The position numbers and the translations under genes are program-made. Shown here one piece after another: positions 1-12,160 of a stretch of 64,000 bases of DNA. The stretch's first letter is position 1, and each line of letters starts with the position of its first letter. The notes beneath the pieces were generated by a model, which worked only from the letters and a program-made list of their open reading frames with translations, was not told the origin of the DNA and did no database searches. This stretch comes from Serinus canaria. Taxonomy: Eukaryota; Chordata; Aves; Passeriformes; Fringillidae. The stretch covers positions 21,241,059 to 21,305,058 of the forward strand of contig NC_066313.1 in the NCBI RefSeq assembly GCF_022539315.1. Reading direction: 5' to 3'.

Positions 1-2465
1 TTAGTATTTATAAAGCTTTTTTTTTTTCTTTATTAGGTTCATTAGTTCAGGAAGTTTGCAGTGTGAATTAATCCAGGTTATTATAAAACTGTTTCAGAAA
101 ACCTACATGATTGTGCTAAGGAGAAAAAAAGTAGGTAACCTCCATAGAGAAGGGAACTTTTAATACAGCATTTCCTCTCCCTGCTCTGAAATGTTCAAAA
201 ATCTACTACTCCCATGCCTAACCTCTGCTATATTTAGGATACTAGAGACAGTATAGTAATATCATTAATAAAGAGGCATTTAATCTAGGAAAGAAAAACT
301 ACAGCCCTAACATTAGGCAAACTGTATTGCCTAACAGTTGAACTGTACGATACATGGAGATTTACTTCTCTCAGCTGGGTTAGGGTTAGGATAGCAGGGG
401 CCAAAAACTGCATCCTGTACAACCTACCTGCTCTAAGGCCATGCAGAGTGGAGATAGCCAGCCTGTTATCTGTGAAGGTGTGTTTGACATCTTGTATATT
501 TTACTTTTGTAACTCTTCTGTGTCCTTTGTTCAGTAGGTGCAACAGGATAGCATGCCTTGCTTGCAGATATTGAGTTGTCCCTGTTCCACAAGGATGAAG
601 GAAAGAACACATCTTTTATGGGAACTTCTTTTCCAGGAGTGTTGGCTTGAAACAGTGTGGAATAAAAGACTGACATCTAGAGGAGCCCTGTCCTGCACAC
701 TGTGCTGCATCTACCTTCGGTTTTGAGATCCAGCATGAATTTCTGCAGCTCCACGTGGATGAAATGGCAGATCTGAGGCACACCATCCATGATCTGTATT
801 GGCTCTACCCTGGCAGCTGAAGCACAACACTGATGTGTCCTGTACACTTTAGGGGAACTGCTTCCCACAGCAGCTGTGTCTGTCTAAGAGCACTTGAAAC
901 TGTCCAGTTACAAGGCAGAACTGGACAAAAGGACAGCCATCAATAGAAGCACTCATACAGGAGAACTTAGTCTGAAGCTATGAAGTGCCTGTGTCAAACC
1001 CTGACGCTAAGTTTTTGCCATGTCTTAATGTGGCCAAGTGTGGTTATGCAGTTGTCAGAGGTACTTGGATTAAGCATTTAAACCTCAAGAAAGGAAAGTT
1101 ATTTTCTAAACCACTCTGACAGTGCAAAAGAACTAGAAATACCACTTTCTTTCACTCTGCAATTTCTTGTAACACACTAGACATGAGACAAGATCTGTTT
1201 TCAGCATACGTAGGAAGAGGAGCATGTAATGAATGCAGTAAATGTGGCTCTCTAGCTTCTTCATCTTAGTGATCAAACCTGTAATTCTGTTAATATTTTA
1301 TCTCTAGTTCCAAAATGCTGCAGGGCAAACCAGCCCAAGAGATGCATGATCGTAGAAATGGAGCAGTAGCTATACAGATGGTGAAAGTGAACACTTCAGG
1401 AATGGCCTTTCTGTAGAATCTTTAAACCAGGATCTTCCAGAAACATCAGTCTCATCAAGGCTGTAATTTTCAGGGCCCTTGACTGAAGAGCCTCTGCAAA
1501 TAACCTCAATTATGTAAAAAAGTGCAGTTCTGCTTTCAGTCCCTCCTCAGCACAAAACCCCTTAAACTTCATTACAACCCCTTACAGTGCTAGGAAGTCT
1601 TTTACTGATCACTTAAATATGTCCACTTAATCAATTTGTACAAACAAACTGGATGTGTGTGCATGGAACATTAGGTACCATCTTCTCCCGAAGAACCAGT
1701 TTTACCTCTGGACACGTCTTGGTTTTATTCAGAAGTGCTTCAGATACCGGAATAACTCCTGCATTTTGGTCAGCCATTTGCAGGAGCCAATACTACAGTT
1801 TGATTCTTGAGTGTGACAATGCCCCTGTGACAAAACAGTAAATAAAATCAAGTCCTCTCCCTAAACAGTAAAACTTGGATTTATGTGCCTTAATGGAAAC
1901 AGGCTTTGGGAAAGCAGGTGTCTTTAACACATTACTGGACTTTTTTTTGCCAGGTTCTTAAGGAACCAACTGAGCTGCAAAGTGAGGAGCTGCACTTTCT
2001 CAGGCCAGGGACACAAAAGATCGCGCTTTCTTTCCCCCTCAGTGATGAGTGGTGGGTGGGCCTGGCAGCATATAGGTACAGTAGAGCTCATTTCAGTTTT
2101 GAATTGAAGTGTCTTTAGTTGTTTGCAGTCTGTAAGCTTTACTTAAGGCTCCTGTCATGTGGTAAAGCTATGCCTATTCTGCAGCTGTTGTTTACAGAAC
2201 TTATGTTGAGTATTAGCTTCCATGGAAAAGGATTTTACCTTGTGCATCTCCCTGGTCTTTCAGCAGTATGTTCTCCATTTTCTTCCTCTACTTTGTCTTG
2301 TGTCTGGTCTGGTGTCTCGCCACAACCCTGACACTACAAAGGCAGTATTTTTGGAAGTGTCCAAAACTAGAACGTTGCAGTCCAGACAGGTGCACTAGTA
2401 GATCAGTAAAAACTGGTTAAACCATTGAGCTCAGAGCATAGAAGTCAGTGGATCATACGCCAGTT
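1..2465. other. Upstream flank of TAF13, no recognised gene
   Basis: I see no convincing exon here; the open frames are short and lack recognisable protein similarity. A reverse-strand AATAAA (TTTATT at 29-34) could be the 3' end of a minus-strand gene lying to the left, but no coding sequence supports this. A short telomere-like stretch, TTAGGGTTAGG, lies at 380-390. Confidence 0.4.
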
Positions 2466-2938
2466 GCATGGCAGTTACAAGTGGAACACAGCAAGGATGC
2501 ATTCTAGAATGTGTCCAGTTTAACATCTTTATGAGTAATTGCATAAGTGCAATTACTGGAGGAAGTGCATTGCTACTAAACGTGTCTAGGGCACCAAACT
2601 GGGGGGAACAGTGGACATGCTCAAGGGCAGGGGCTGACAGCAGCTGTATGAAATACAACAGGACTGGAGCACCTCCCCTACAAAGACAAGTTGAGAGAGT
2701 TGGGTGCTATCCAGAAGATGGAAACCTCATAGCAACCGGTATGTGAAGGCAGCCTGAAGAGAAGCCAGATGGGGCCCATCGGAAACTGTAGTGATAGGAC
2801 AAGGGGGAAATGGGTACAAACTGAAAGAGGGGACCTGGTCTCGTGAGAGGTGTCCGTGTCCACAGCAGGGGGGTTGGGATTAGATGGTCATTAAGGGCCT
2901 TTATTCCAACTCTTTTACATTCTATGATTCTGTGAATA
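2466..2938 (+). mobile_element. CR1 LINE fragment, 3' end
   Basis: The segment carries CR1 landmarks in order. First is a degraded reverse-transcriptase C-terminal stretch near 2478-2535 (snippet CAGTTTAACATCTTTATGA). Next is the 'ggactggagcacctcccctacaaagacaag' type segment near 2661-2692, then the 'gtgataggacaaggggg' segment near 2790. It ends in the typical 'ttctatgattctgtga' CR1 3' terminus at 2920-2936. It is internally deleted and 5'-truncated, as is usual for avian CR1. It ends about 200 bp before the TAF13 CpG-rich promoter. Confidence 0.85.
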
Positions 2939-3129
2939 TGGGCAAGCGTGCCTCGCTAAAGGGAAGGAAAAGCCCCTGCCAACCGAACAAACCGACTGCG
3001 AAAAGCCATCCTTTCTGACCTCGTGGCTGACCCTCTTTCGAGCAAGGGGGTTAACAGACACCTCCCGAGCTCACTTTCAAGCCACGCTATCGGATCTGGT
3101 AATCCAACAATGAATGTCATATCCAGGTT

Positions 3130-3560
3130 TGGGGAGGGTTACCAGACCTACGCCGCAGCCCCAGGGCGGTGCCCTCCGCCGAGGCAGGCCCGGCAGCGCC
3201 GCCCACCCCGCCCGGCGCGGCTCGGCGGGGCCGCGGGGCGGGGCCGGGCCGCCGAATCTGTTCCGGGCCGCCGGGCAGCCATGGCGGATGAGGAGGAGGA
3301 CGTGCCGGTGAGTGGTGGAGGGGCTGTCCTTCCCGGGGATCCACAGCCCAGCCACGGACGGGGGAGCGGCGGGAAGGGGCCGGGGCCAGACGGGCGCTGA
3401 CCGCGGCCTCCCCTCCGCTGGGCCCGTGTAGTTCGAAGAGGACGCGGAGGACGCCGGCGGGGGCCTGGACGGCGGGCAGGGCAGGAGGAAGCGGCTGTTC
3501 TCCAAAGAGCGTAAGTCGGGCCGGGCTACATAGCCCTGCCCAGCGCGGCCGGTCACTCAG
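3130..3560 (+). promoter_or_regulatory. CpG-rich promoter of TAF13
   Basis: GC content and CpG density rise sharply from about 3150 and fall by 3560, spanning exon 1, the 124-bp intron 1 and exon 2 of TAF13. No TATA box is obvious upstream of the ATG at 3281, which fits a CpG-island housekeeping promoter. Transcription probably starts within about 100 bases upstream of the ATG; the exact start cannot be read from sequence. Confidence 0.7.
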
Positions 3561-5460
3561 CTGAAACCCCGAGCTGACAGCTATGGGATCCCAAAACTCA
3601 CTTCTCCTTAGCAAAACAGCTGCTTTCATAATGTGTCTTGGCTACAATTGCAGAAATCTGCCGTGTAGACCCCCCTCAAAAATACCGCTAGTGTATCCTC
3701 TGGACCTAGCTGTGCCCTAAGTCAGCTGCGCTCTCACTATGCTGTGCTTTGCAGACGAAATTAATATGCAGAGAGCCTGTCCTCAGACATGCTCTTCTGT
3801 ATGTACAGCTCCTGTCCCTAGAGGAGGGGTTTTGTTGGCTTCTGTTTATTTCCTGTATGTTTCCTCAAGATTTGTCTTGCCTGACAGATGAGAGGGCCGT
3901 CCTGGTGCAGGAACGTGCAGGCTGGTGAGCTCTAACTAGATGCATGCAGCACTGAATGGATGAAAGCCTCATGCTGTATTTCTTTGTGCAGTAAGGTGCA
4001 TGATGTATGGATTCGGAGATGACCAGAACCCTTACACAGAATCAGTGGACATTCTTGAGGACCTGGTAATAGAGTTTATCACTGAAATGGTAAGTCAGCT
4101 CTAGATGGCATGGTCAAAACATCCTCACCTGAACTTCAGCTTTTTGAAGGTTAATACCTCAGACTCAAACACTGCATTATCCCAGGCCCCAAACTCATGG
4201 CATTAGTAGGAGAAACATAAACATGGATTTTGTTTTCCAAATTAAAGCAAAATTTATGCCACTTACTGTCACTGACATGTTTTATGAAAAATCCTTTCCT
4301 TAGAATTTTTCCCTTCTGAGAAGCTCAGGAACAAACAGTAAACAATTCTTATCTGCTGCTGTGGAATGCAACAGGGGGAATCTGTGATTGGCCTCAACTG
4401 GTTGTTTCCAATTAAGGGCCAATCATAGATCACCTGCCCAGACTGTCTCGGTCAGAGACAAGCCTTTGTTATTCATTCTTTTTCTATTCTTAGCTTAGCC
4501 TTCTGATGAGCTCCTTTCTTCTATTCTTTTAGTATAGTTTTAATATATTATCTATCATAAAATAATAAATCAAGCTTTCTGATACATGGAGTCAACTTTC
4601 TCATCTCTTCCCTCATCCTGGGACCCTTGTGGACAATACCACACCTTACTCCATGTGGATCTAGAACACTTAAGTCTTTAAGTAGCAGTTAGGTTAGTAT
4701 TGTAGGAGGGGAGATACTCATCTGACTTTGGGGTTCACTGTGGCATCACTGTATGTGCAGCTGACAGAAAATATGGCTCAGATTTGAAAGTCTGTCAACT
4801 TTTTGTGTTTGCTCAGTGTCCATACATGAATGGGAACTTAGCTCTGCCCTACAAAAGGAATGCATTCTTGGGCCTGAGGCCATTTCTCTTCCAGACCTGG
4901 ATACCATTTCTAAGTATTCAGACATTGCCCTTTCTTTTGAAATGCTGATCTTTTTTATCCTTATCAAAATGCCCTACACTGTCCTCTGATACAGTTACTT
5001 CACACTGCTTCCAAATTGCGCCTAATCTTCAGCCATTCTGCAGGCTGGGTGTCCTGCGTGTAATCTGGCCTTTGTTTTGATACCATTATGTGATGGATAC
5101 GCAGTGGTTATGTTCGGGGTGTGACAGCAGAGTAAGTCCATGGTTTACTGTGAAGTTCTCTTGTGACTAGGATGATGGTGCCCAGAACCTGCAATTGCTT
5201 ATTTTTTTATTGTAAAATGACAGAACTAAAGTGGAAATGAGAGCACCATGGCAAAGGAATACTGCTGACTTTTTTTTCCCCTCTAACAGACACACAAGGC
5301 CATGTCCATTGGGCGGCAGGGTCGGGTGCAGGTTGAGGACATTGTCTTTCTAATACGCAAGGACCCCCGGAAGTTTGCCAGAGTTAAAGACCTCCTAACT
5401 ATGAATGAAGAACTAAAACGAGCCAGAAAGGCCTTTGATGAAGCAAACTATGGGTCTTGA
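3281..5460 (+). CDS. TAF13: TAF13, TFIID subunit 13 (4 exons)
   Basis: The coding exons are 3281-3307, 3432-3510, 3992-4089 and 5290-5460. All introns are GT-AG and phases join cleanly (375 nt, 124 residues plus stop, the same length as the human protein as I recall it). The product begins [20 protein letters not shown] and ends [10 protein letters not shown]. From residue 36 ([20 protein letters not shown]) to the end it looks essentially identical to mammalian TAF13. The middle carries the histone fold that pairs with TAF11 inside TFIID, the general factor that loads TBP on RNA polymerase II promoters in the nucleus. Only the acidic N-terminal segment (about residues 8-22) differs visibly. 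Intron 3 (4090-5289) contains a solo LTR. The gene faces NEPRO tail to tail. An intact, spliced structure argues against a retrocopy. Confidence 0.97.
4278..4643 (+). mobile_element. Solo endogenous retrovirus LTR in TAF13 intron 3
   Basis: The segment starts TGTTTTATGAAAAATCC and ends ACAATACCACA, so it has TG...CA termini. It contains a run of AATAATAAATC near 4561-4570 that can serve as a polyadenylation signal in its 3' part. The overall pattern resembles LTRs common in songbird genomes (recognised from memory). No clean target-site duplication is visible: the left flank is TGACA and the right flank is CCTTA. The exact ends are therefore uncertain. It lies in the sense orientation of TAF13 and could supply a premature polyadenylation site. 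Confidence 0.7.
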
Positions 5461-5906
5461 TTCTGTGAACAAGCTGCACTGGGGCATTATTTGGGCACCT
5501 GCTGCCCAGTAAGAAGGAAGATCATGCATGTTGTTTGGAAGGGTTTTCTAGGATGGAGGCAACTGCTGGGATGTCTGCCCTCACTCCCAGCCTGTTCTGA
5601 GAAATATTCAAGCAGCTGAAATGTTACCTGATTGTATGTGGTATACTTAGGTATTTTTATACCATTTGATGAAATGACAAAAAGAGCTCTAAAAATTCTT
5701 GCAATGGCAGGAGTCTGTTTCAAGTAGGTCTGTGTTGCATCAGATGGCTCAAGGGCTGATGATTCCTGATTCTCTAAAATTGTTTCAGTTGTCACTGGGT
5801 ATTCCCGTGACAGGAAACCCTGAAAATAGATCTTGGTTATCTGTATAAAGACCTTAAGCCCAAACTACTACCAAAGTTGTACTCTTTACTCTGTTTATGC
5901 TTTCTG

Positions 5907-5912
5907 AATAAA
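5907..5912 (+). promoter_or_regulatory. TAF13 polyadenylation signal
   Basis: An AATAAA hexamer lies about 450 bases after the TAF13 stop codon, at the end of a plausible short 3' UTR. It is the first perfect hexamer on this strand after the stop. Confidence 0.7.
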
Positions 5913-6539
5913 ACATAAGTTTGTGCTCATTTTTCATAACTAAATGTACATTAATCAGTTCATACAAAGTGGGTAATACAGGCCACAGCTGTGTTTTTCC
6001 CTACTTCTGGAACAGTTATGGGAAAGTTCAGTTAACTCTCTCATTTCAGAACAAGCATAACAAATGCTGAAACAGCAATAATACTGCACATCAACGTTGT
6101 CCCCTCTACAAGCAGCACAGAAGGAAGGGTGTAAAGCTTGGAAAGATTTTTGCCAGTCATTTGTCCAAAGCAGAAGTGAGTGATCAGCTGCAGCCTTTCT
6201 GCCATGGATGTGGATGGAAACTGTTAGCACTGTGGATTTGACAGCAGCATTTAACATGTGGTCAGGCAATAGGGAGGGGACACTGGGTAAGGGTAACAAA
6301 GTCAGTGTTCCTGGACAAGGGTAGGTAAAAGGATGGTGACTATTCAGTTATTTGGAACACCTTTAAAACTATAAAAATCAGCCATTTAAAAAAAGCTGGT
6401 TTACAAAAACATAATAAAATAGTTGTTACTTTCTTAACAGAATTCACAATGTTACGGTTCAGAGGGGTTTACTTAAAAAAACAAACAAACAAAAAAAAAA
6501 AGACAATGACTTGACCCCTTTCCTCCTTCAAGTCCAGGA
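5913..6539. other. Tail-to-tail gap between TAF13 and NEPRO
   Basis: No coding potential is visible. The segment must hold the NEPRO 3' UTR on the minus strand, and an A-rich stretch lies at 6473-6502. I could not find a perfect minus-strand AATAAA close to the NEPRO stop, so its cleavage site remains unassigned. Confidence 0.5.
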
Positions 6540-9500
6540 TCAGACACCTATTGCTGCAAAAATAGAATCAATATCTGTGTTCTCAGCAGCTTCTTTCCAC
6601 ACAAGGCCAGGGCTTCCTTCCAGCAGCTGCCGCTTAGGGGTCCCTGTTGTGCTTAGTCTGGCATGTCCTGTATCAATGCTGGAATGTTCTTCCTGACTCG
6701 GAGACCCATGTTGGTAAGCTGGGAGGATGGGTGATGCAGTGTTCTCACAGACCCCAAAAAGCTCAGGAGGCTTTTGCCCACCAGTCTTTGGAGCTGTCTT
6801 CAAGAGTGCCGATGATCTGATCCTCCTTCGGCAGAACCGTGCCCGGAGGTGCTGCCTTGGCCAGTGTGTGTGTTGTGATCCATTCAGGAGGTATTTACAG
6901 ATAGATGTTTTGACACAGTGCAGCTTTTTCTTCAACCTTAAAGGGAGCAAAGTTTACAAACAGAACTTTATCAGCTACTAAAGTGTCACTTCGAACAGCA
7001 CCTTGTACAATAGTAGCCAAAGCAATCTGAAGAAACACAACCCTTGCCTCATACATTTGTTACCATAAAACATGCAGATTATTTAAGTTGCATTTTCATC
7101 CTCCCTCCTAAGTACTGTACATTTCATAGCCTTTTAAAGCCTTTTTAAATCACAAGTGACTGAAGCTAAACAGAATGCCTATGGTCAGAGCACCCAGTAA
7201 CCTGAACTAGTGATCCTGAGTTTTAAAAGAATGGCTTAGACCACTGTGTTTCACTATACTATAGCAAAATACATAATATTAAAATACAAATGTTAGACTC
7301 AGGAATCCCACACCCATGCAAAACTACCTGCATCCTTGAGCCTCCACATGGTGTAGCCGGTTGCTTTTCAACAACTTGTTACGCAGAAAATAAGCTTCTG
7401 ATTTGAATTTGTTGGTTTTGCACCACAGAACAGCTTTTCTGAGTGCCTCTGACAGCTCCCCAAATGATGCAGCTGTTTGGACCATCTGTACAAGAGATCC
7501 AGTCTGCTGTGATTTTACTGTCTGAGACAAAAGTGGTGACAGCTTAGCTTGAAAAGGTGTTGATGCAATGCTTAGACCCTGAAACAAACAGTAACAGAAA
7601 TAGCGTTTTAAAAAGATGATGTGTCTGATCCTTTCTGCTGGAAGGGAGCAGAACACAGAATATTGTGAGAACATTCCTTATTTTCTAAGGAGAAAAAGGA
7701 AGAGCAGTCTTGTTTTGTGGAATACAAAAAGAAGAGGCAGATACTTAGAATCTGTATTTCTGTCTACTGCTGACTTGGTCGCTGGTCATTTCACTTGACA
7801 AACCAACAAATGCCCAAATTCCTAAGCAGAAATAAGTAGTGATTGATTTTGTGTGCAAAGCTTCTACACTAACTTGAGTTGCTAGACAAGCAAAAATAAG
7901 GCAGGAAAAGGGGACGTTTTCAATCAGGGATATCGTGTTTCAAGTGTTAGTGTTTTTAAAATACAAAAAAAAACTTACGTAAAAAAACCCCAAACCACCA
8001 ACCTAATATGTAAAACAATACCGTACAAACCTCTTGCGTGGGATGTCTGGATGGCCTAAGCAAGCTCTTCATATCGAACCCTGGGTGCTTCCCTACAGAG
8101 AGAGAAGAGAGTTCCCATTACAACCCTGAGACAGTTTTATTTCTTTGCACAGACACCACAGAACTCTCAGCAGGCTCACACCTGTACTCAACATTTCAAG
8201 GCAAACTCAAGGGGACTACACTAGTTTTGCGTTGCAGCTGACAAGGAATGAAGAGCATGCAGAGGTTTACAGATGGCTGCAAAGGAGAACTTAATGGATA
8301 AAAGCTTCATACAAATACATGGATGGCTGCAGTCACTGGCCATTGCCCTGACTGCAGAGGAAGGGCACAGTTCAGAACCAGCAAGCACAGGACACTTGCA
8401 TCCTGTACCTACAGCCTTACCTACTCTTGTATGGGCTACAGACAGTGCCCATAGCTTCTTAGCTATGCAAAAGCAGGAAAGTACAAATCACTATTTTCAG
8501 GACCTGTATACTGCATTCATTACCTGCTCCTCTCAAGGCTGTATCCTGAATAAAAGAAACACCCCCAAAAATCATGATACAGACATCCACAGCTTTATAA
8601 AGGCAAGAGCACATGCACCATTCTCTTCTGAGGACAGGGAATTTGTACAAGAACCATGCTGTAGGTAGTAGAAGTGCTTAGCCCTGTGGGACAGAAGTTG
8701 CAGTCAGTCTCTGAGATGTCAGAAACCATTACACTGGCAAGGCTTTACCTCTCCTGGCTGTGGGCACCACAACTGTCTCTCCAATGTCCACGGGGCAGAG
8801 GATGCTATGGTTTTTCACAGCACTTGTACAGGTCTCAGATTTTCTCTTTTTCCCAACCTTTGCTACTGCCTCAGGCATTGCTGGGAAGAACTTCTTGATC
8901 CAGCTGGTAGTTTTTTTTGTAGTAAGCATTTTAGCCTTTTGATTCTTTGCTGCAGAAGATACATTAACTCCAAGGAAGTCACCAATATCAGAAGGGAAGG
9001 TGAACCCCTTGATATAAGGGGTCTGTTGGGTCTCAGATACCAGATGAAGCATTGTTGACAAGGCACTGTACAAGGACATGAGGATCTGCAATACACACCT
9101 GTACTGAATCCTGTAGACAGAGGACAAAAAGGAATGGAGTCTCCTCTAGCAAAACATGATGCTCATTGGACAACTACCTTCAGCTCAACAGTCCTTTCCC
9201 TGTTTCCCCGCAGTACAAATTTACTTGTTTACATTCCACCACCCTGCTTTCATTAAGTCTGAGCTTTAGGGAACTGTTCCAGATCAGAATGCAGGAGTGA
9301 CTTGAAAATTCCTGATCAGGAGCCCCTCCACTTCCATAGCGTTTTGCTGAGTGCCACATTTGGGACCCATCAGGTTGCTGGGTCACATCCAAGGTGCCAT
9401 GAGGTGTTCCCGCAAAAGCACCCTGCACCAACTCAGACCTGATGCCATACAATTTCCTGCTCTACATTTCCTGGAGTTAGAAGACTTCTTGTGCCACAGA

Positions 9501-11904
9501 AAGTTGTTCTAACAATGTTGTTACTCCTTCAGCTACAGACCGCAGTTATTCTCCCAGACTGAGAGAAACCGGAAAAACCAATTTTCCTAGAAAACTCAGT
9601 AGTATAATAGAACATGTTTAATCCATTTCAGCATGAGGCAGGACTTACTCCTTGCTGCAGAGAGTACCAGGTGTTTGTGGCAGACTGACACTAACACTAT
9701 GATTTCATTAGAGGTACATAGTTTGCTAAGATCCAAGAACAAAGCCTCCCATAAGAGTGTGTAAAAAGTCTCTCTCCACTTGTATAACTGTGCAGGTTCT
9801 AGAATCAAGTCCAAAGTCATGGAGGGACCTCCCTTCTCCTGCTCCCAACTGAATAAAGCTCCCTTAGCAGCAAGGCCTAATTACAAACCCTTCTCCCTGA
9901 CAGGCGCATCAAACAGACAGACACAAACAAGACAGACTTTTGAACACACAAACCAGAGCCGGCTCAGGAGCCCCGAAGCCACAGTGTTCAGGAGTATGAA
10001 TTCCTTTGAGCAGAGGTGTTTAATGGACAAGCTGAAGAGTGTAGCAGTTAAGGTTAAAAAAATAAACACCATGTAATGAGACTTGCTGAACACACCAACT
10101 AGAGGCTATTCACAAGGTAATATCCTGGAATAATCTGGGAGATGAGTATCCAAACTTTGTTTGGATACTGTTCTGGCTCAAGGCCGGAACAGCTGCTAGG
10201 CAAACAGCCTGAGGTTCCCACATAAAAACTTGAAAAGAAGGTGAGCTCACCTATTCACCTGACTATCAAAGAAACTTCAAGTTGCACCTATGAATTGCAC
10301 AGTTGAGTCCATCAGCAATACAGGGCCCACACAAAAACTCATTTACGTCTCATGAGGTGAACTCTAAGATAATGTTTTTGTGGTGAAAAAAGGATACAGA
10401 AAAGCTTTACAGCAACAATCCAGTAGACGTAGTATGAGCTTGCAGCCTCCCAATACCTTCAAAGCCACAGTTTCCAGCATAGGCTGGCTGGGAACCAAGC
10501 ACTTTGCGTGGGCTTTGGATGCATTTTTCCTGTGTTGATACAAGGATGAAGAGTTGGTTACAATCTAGCATCCTCTTCCTTCAGCTCTGCAGATTGAGTT
10601 AATGGAGAGTACAAGATTTAGGAACGTGACACTTACTTGGGAATCAGTTCTACCAGAGTTTCCAGGCAGCCTACCAGATTCATTTTCCACAGGCGCTTCA
10701 AACATTGCTCTACCTGGGAGAAAAGAAAACTCCTTTGACTGGTGTTTTGAGAGACTGGTCTAAGAACTGTCATTGTATTAAACTGTCATTATGTCATCAG
10801 TTTAACAGCCCACACTGGAGCTTTGTGTGATGGGATGTTCTGGGACATTTCTGTATCTGCACTATGATGAAAAACACCCCATCATCACTCTGCATTCTAA
10901 ACATAGAATTAAGTGAAGGACTGGAGCATACCATGTTTAATTGGTGCTGCATGATTTTCCTGCTGTATACAATGGCCTTTACTACTGGATGTCAAGAAGG
11001 AAAACATAAACAAATCAAGAAGGTAAGCACCATTCCTGCTCCATTTCAAAACAGTTATTTGAAAATGCTGACAATCTCTTTCCTGGAAAACTGGCAAGGT
11101 GTTCACTTTTCATCTTAAAACAGAAAATATCTAATAAGTAGGATAGGATTATTATTCCTCCCTCCTATCATTACAATTAATTGAGAATGATGTCCCTGCA
11201 TTATTCATGCGTGCAAAGGTATGAAATTGTACCTATTTCAGGTCTCAGCGTGAGTACTGGAGATCAGGGCAGGAAAACTGAAGCTGCAATTGCTGCACAG
11301 GGCCAAGAAACGCACTGGGCTCAACCATGAGAGAACAAAAATGCACCTACTCACAAACGTTTTTTGCACGATGCTCCGGGCGCTAAGTGCTACTCGAAAG
11401 GCTTTTCGGGGAGTGGTGACTGGGGGCCGGGAGTACCCAGCTGCCGGGTCCCTGCTGCCCACACGGGGTTGGTACTCACCTGCTGCAGGGCCAGGTAGGG
11501 CCGGTGCCGGAGCAGCCTGCTGTGGTACACGTAGAGCACGGCGCGCAGGACGCGTCCCTCGGCGGCCAGGCCTGGCCCCGACAGCCGCTTCCCGGCGACG
11601 TCGCACCGCCGCCGCAGCGCCGGCAGTAACCTCACTGAGGGCGAGACCCAGGCACCGCCTCAGCGCCGGGCACCGCCACCGGCGCCCGCCGCCGCTCCGG
11701 CCACTCCTCCGGCTCCCACCGACCGACCACCCACCGTAAACACCCGGGAGCGGCTTCAAACACCCCCCAACCCCTCGGCACCGCGCCGGGACCTGCGGAG
11801 TGCTTGGCCGCCAGCGGCACCGTGGCGCTGTTCGCGGGCCAGGGCACGTCCAGCCGGTTCCAAGGCTCGTCCCGCCCGTCCCAGGCCGCCCTGGGCGCCG
11901 CCAT
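6540..11904 (-). CDS. NEPRO: NEPRO, nucleolus and neural progenitor protein (9 exons)
   Basis: Coding exons on the minus strand are 11904-11793, 11634-11480, 10713-10637, 10529-10398, 10031-about 9938 or 9950, 9103-8749, 8092-8031, 7578-7328 and 6936-6540. Phases join throughout, giving about 540-544 residues against about 567 in human. Matches to human NEPRO (C3orf17, recalled) include the start MAAPRAAWDGRDEPWNRL, LYVYHSRLLRHRPYLALQQ in exon 2, VEQCLKRL in exon 3, LRLLDCCCKAFL in exon 4, FTFPSDIGDFLG in exon 6, FLRNKLLKSNRLHHVEAQG in exon 8 and the end TDIDSIFAAIGV. Basic clusters (GKKRKSE in exon 6, RARFCRRRIR in exon 9) fit nucleolar targeting. The family is nucleolar, binds RNase MRP/P components and supports neural progenitor maintenance; human mutations cause an anauxetic dysplasia type. 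The exon 1 donor (CAG|GTCCCG) and exon 4 donor (GTATCC) are weak, and the exon 5 donor is ambiguous. Confidence 0.95.
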
Positions 11905-12160
11905 CTTCCCGCTGCGCGCGGCGGGCCCCAGCGTAGGCGGCACCATCCGGGCGGGCTGGCGGGGAGAGTCGCGGGCCGGACCAAGTCATCCCGGGGGGGT
12001 GCATCATGGCTCGGCACCTGGCGCTGATGCGCGACATGGGAAATAACTATAAATTATGAGTGTTATTCACACTTTCTAAACCTCGCAATTCTCCACTGTG
12101 TGCCTCAGGAGCTGAGGCCGTTGGGAGCCAGCGCCGCAATAGCAGTGAGGCGGTGCGGCC
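11390..12160 (-). promoter_or_regulatory. CpG-rich promoter of NEPRO
   Basis: GC and CpG density are high from about 11.39 to 12.16 kb, covering NEPRO exons 1 and 2 and the sequence upstream of its ATG at 11904. Such islands are often bidirectional. The opposite-strand transcript would run toward the SPIRE-like gene 1.2 kb away, so this island is a possible ancestral promoter for that gene. Confidence 0.65.

Noticed and set aside
3077..3629. Minus-strand frames of 159 and 170 codons over TAF13 exons 1-2
   Set aside because: Shadows of the CpG island; TAF13 on the plus strand explains the region.
9596..9820. Minus-strand 74-codon frame as a NEPRO exon
   Set aside because: It does not align with NEPRO between exons 5 and 6, and the flanking exons already join in phase.
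11238..12017. Minus-strand 259-codon frame and opposite-strand 149-codon frame over the NEPRO promoter
   Set aside because: The true NEPRO exons 1 and 2 run through this region in defined frames with splice sites; the long frames are GC-composition shadows.
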